NCBI GenBank assembly: GCA_024742485.1
Contig: JANSYK010000001.1
Location: forward strand, 744,001 to 808,000
Reading direction: 5' to 3'
Origin: Alphaproteobacteria bacterium
Lineage (GTDB): Bacteria; Pseudomonadota; Alphaproteobacteria; Rhizobiales; Rhizobiaceae
DNA length: 64,000 nucleotides
This document shows positions 63,444 to 64,000 of the stretch, in pieces. How positions within the stretch are numbered: position 1 is the first letter of the stretch; the number at the start of each line of letters is the position of its first letter. The notes beneath the pieces are model-generated. The model was given only the letters and a program-made list of their open reading frames with translations. It was not told the origin of the DNA and did no database searches. Made by a program: the position numbers and the translations under genes.

Positions 63444-64000
63444 TCAGGCCGGTTTGAGTTTGGCCTTTGGATCACCGAGGAAAACTGCGAAAAACGCAAG
63501 AATGAACATCGCGAAGGCGATCTTTTCCGCAATCTGGGAAATCGTCAGAATCTGCATCTGAAGCTCCAGCAAATCCCCCATATAGGCCATTTTGGTGTCA
63601 TAGGTTACGGAACCCAGGTCATTGAGATACTGACCGGTCGCAGGGTTGGAGTCGGAAATGTTTCCGACATATCGGTTCCAATTGGACCGTTGACCGAAAT
63701 AGAACAATGTCCCAACCGCCGTTGTTCCGAAAGAAAAGCCGAGCGTCTTGACCAGATTGAACAGGCCCGCACCCTCGTCACGCAATTCAGGCGACAGGTT
63801 CGTAAAGGCACGCGCAGCCAGCAGGGGAAAGACCAACAACATGCCGAATTCGATGAGCACACCGGCGGGAACAGCCTGCCACATGCTGATATTCTCATCG
63901 AGACGACTGAACAGATACCAGCCGATCGAAAACAGCATGCAACCGATGAAAAAGATCGTTCGCATGGAAACAAACGCCTGGATGCGACTGGCGACAAAGC
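63444..64000 (-). CDS. MFS exporter of the EmrB/QacA type, C-terminal part (5' truncated by window edge)
   Basis: About 185 residues of the C-terminal half; the coding frame continues past 64000. Membrane helices near the FIGCMLFSIGWYLFS and AVPAGVLIEFGMLLVFPLLA segments, the GAGLFNLVKTLGFSFGTT segment and a final helix (FAMFILAFFAVFLG) are those of drug:H+ antiporter group 2 (14-helix) efflux proteins. A soluble loop with RSNWNRYVGNISDSNPATGQYLNDLGS lies before the last helix. Substrate unknown. Confidence 0.82.
   Translation of the reverse strand, partial: FVASRIQAFVSMRTIFFIGCMLFSIGWYLFSRLDENISMWQAVPAGVLIEFGMLLVFPLLAARAFTNLSPELRDEGAGLFNLVKTLGFSFGTTAVGTLFYFGQRSNWNRYVGNISDSNPATGQYLNDLGSVTYDTKMAYMGDLLELQMQILTISQIAEKIAFAMFILAFFAVFLGDPKAKLKPA

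Overview
The window looks like a chromosomal segment of an alphaproteobacterium, most likely of the Hyphomicrobiales (Rhizobiales). GC content is moderately high, genes are densely packed and frequently overlap by ATGA or GTGA, and several families are typical of that order: DUF2865, extensin-like C-terminal proteins, TIGR02281 aspartic proteases, class II DAHP synthase, a PleC/DivJ-like kinase, and the rpiA-DUF2059-gor gene order. The assignment rests on protein style and gene order only; there is no rRNA in the window. I saw no tRNA, rRNA, CRISPR array, insertion sequence, prophage or plasmid functions. About 64 protein genes are supported, two of them cut by the window edges.

Layout. 1-12.8 kb: an SDR end fragment, the malic enzyme maeB, a DUF2865 exported protein overlapping gltX tail to tail, an MFS carrier, an exported von Willebrand-A protein with five tandem C-terminal repeats, a TauE/SafE permease, NAD synthetase, diacylglycerol kinase and a GFA-type enzyme. 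12.9-21.7 kb: DAHP synthase, a gamma-glutamylcyclotransferase, glutathione reductase, DUF2059, rpiA, a divergent gph, an L,D-transpeptidase and an aquaporin. 22-25.6 kb: a six-helix membrane protein with a C-terminal 2Fe-2S ferredoxin domain, overlapping an 811-residue MscS-family channel gene. 25.6-34.4 kb: a 2OG-Fe(II) oxygenase coupled to ada, a TPR protein, class I fumarase, DUF2332, GtrA, a PPOx-like protein, and a divergent alpha/beta hydrolase/MarR pair with two operator-like palindromes.

34.5-40.4 kb is a molybdenum-cofactor cluster: moaA, a Bcr/CflA-type exporter, fdhD, mobA, mobB, moeA, the last four overlapping. 40.5-43 kb is a polar amino-acid ABC importer (binding protein and two permeases, no ATPase), then a convergent penicillin acylase. 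45.5-51.7 kb collects DNA-repair genes: an AlkD-like protein, the ligase-associated exonuclease with its ATP-dependent ligase, and a uracil-DNA-glycosylase-family protein, with an Lrp regulator and a GST. 51.8-57.9 kb: a sensor histidine kinase, a second TauE permease, a ricin-like secreted protein, an aspartic protease with DUF1289, and the divergent cobS/cobT pair. 57.9-62.3 kb is a minus-strand run: extensin, DUF2461, TfoX-like, MAPEG, VOC, and an ECF42-type sigma factor behind its YciI/DGPF partner. The end holds a small secreted protein, an acyl-CoA thioesterase and the C-terminal part of an MFS exporter.

Most of this is ordinary housekeeping and accessory content. The arrangement most worth testing is the ferredoxin-domain membrane protein fused by gene overlap to the MscS channel. 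It resembles the quinone-sensing input module of CyaC-type adenylate cyclases with the cyclase domain missing and a channel gene in its place. Other points worth checking are a dispersed repeat of about 90 bp present twice, the MarR operators, a candidate ECF42 promoter, and a 55-codon gene coupled to DUF971.
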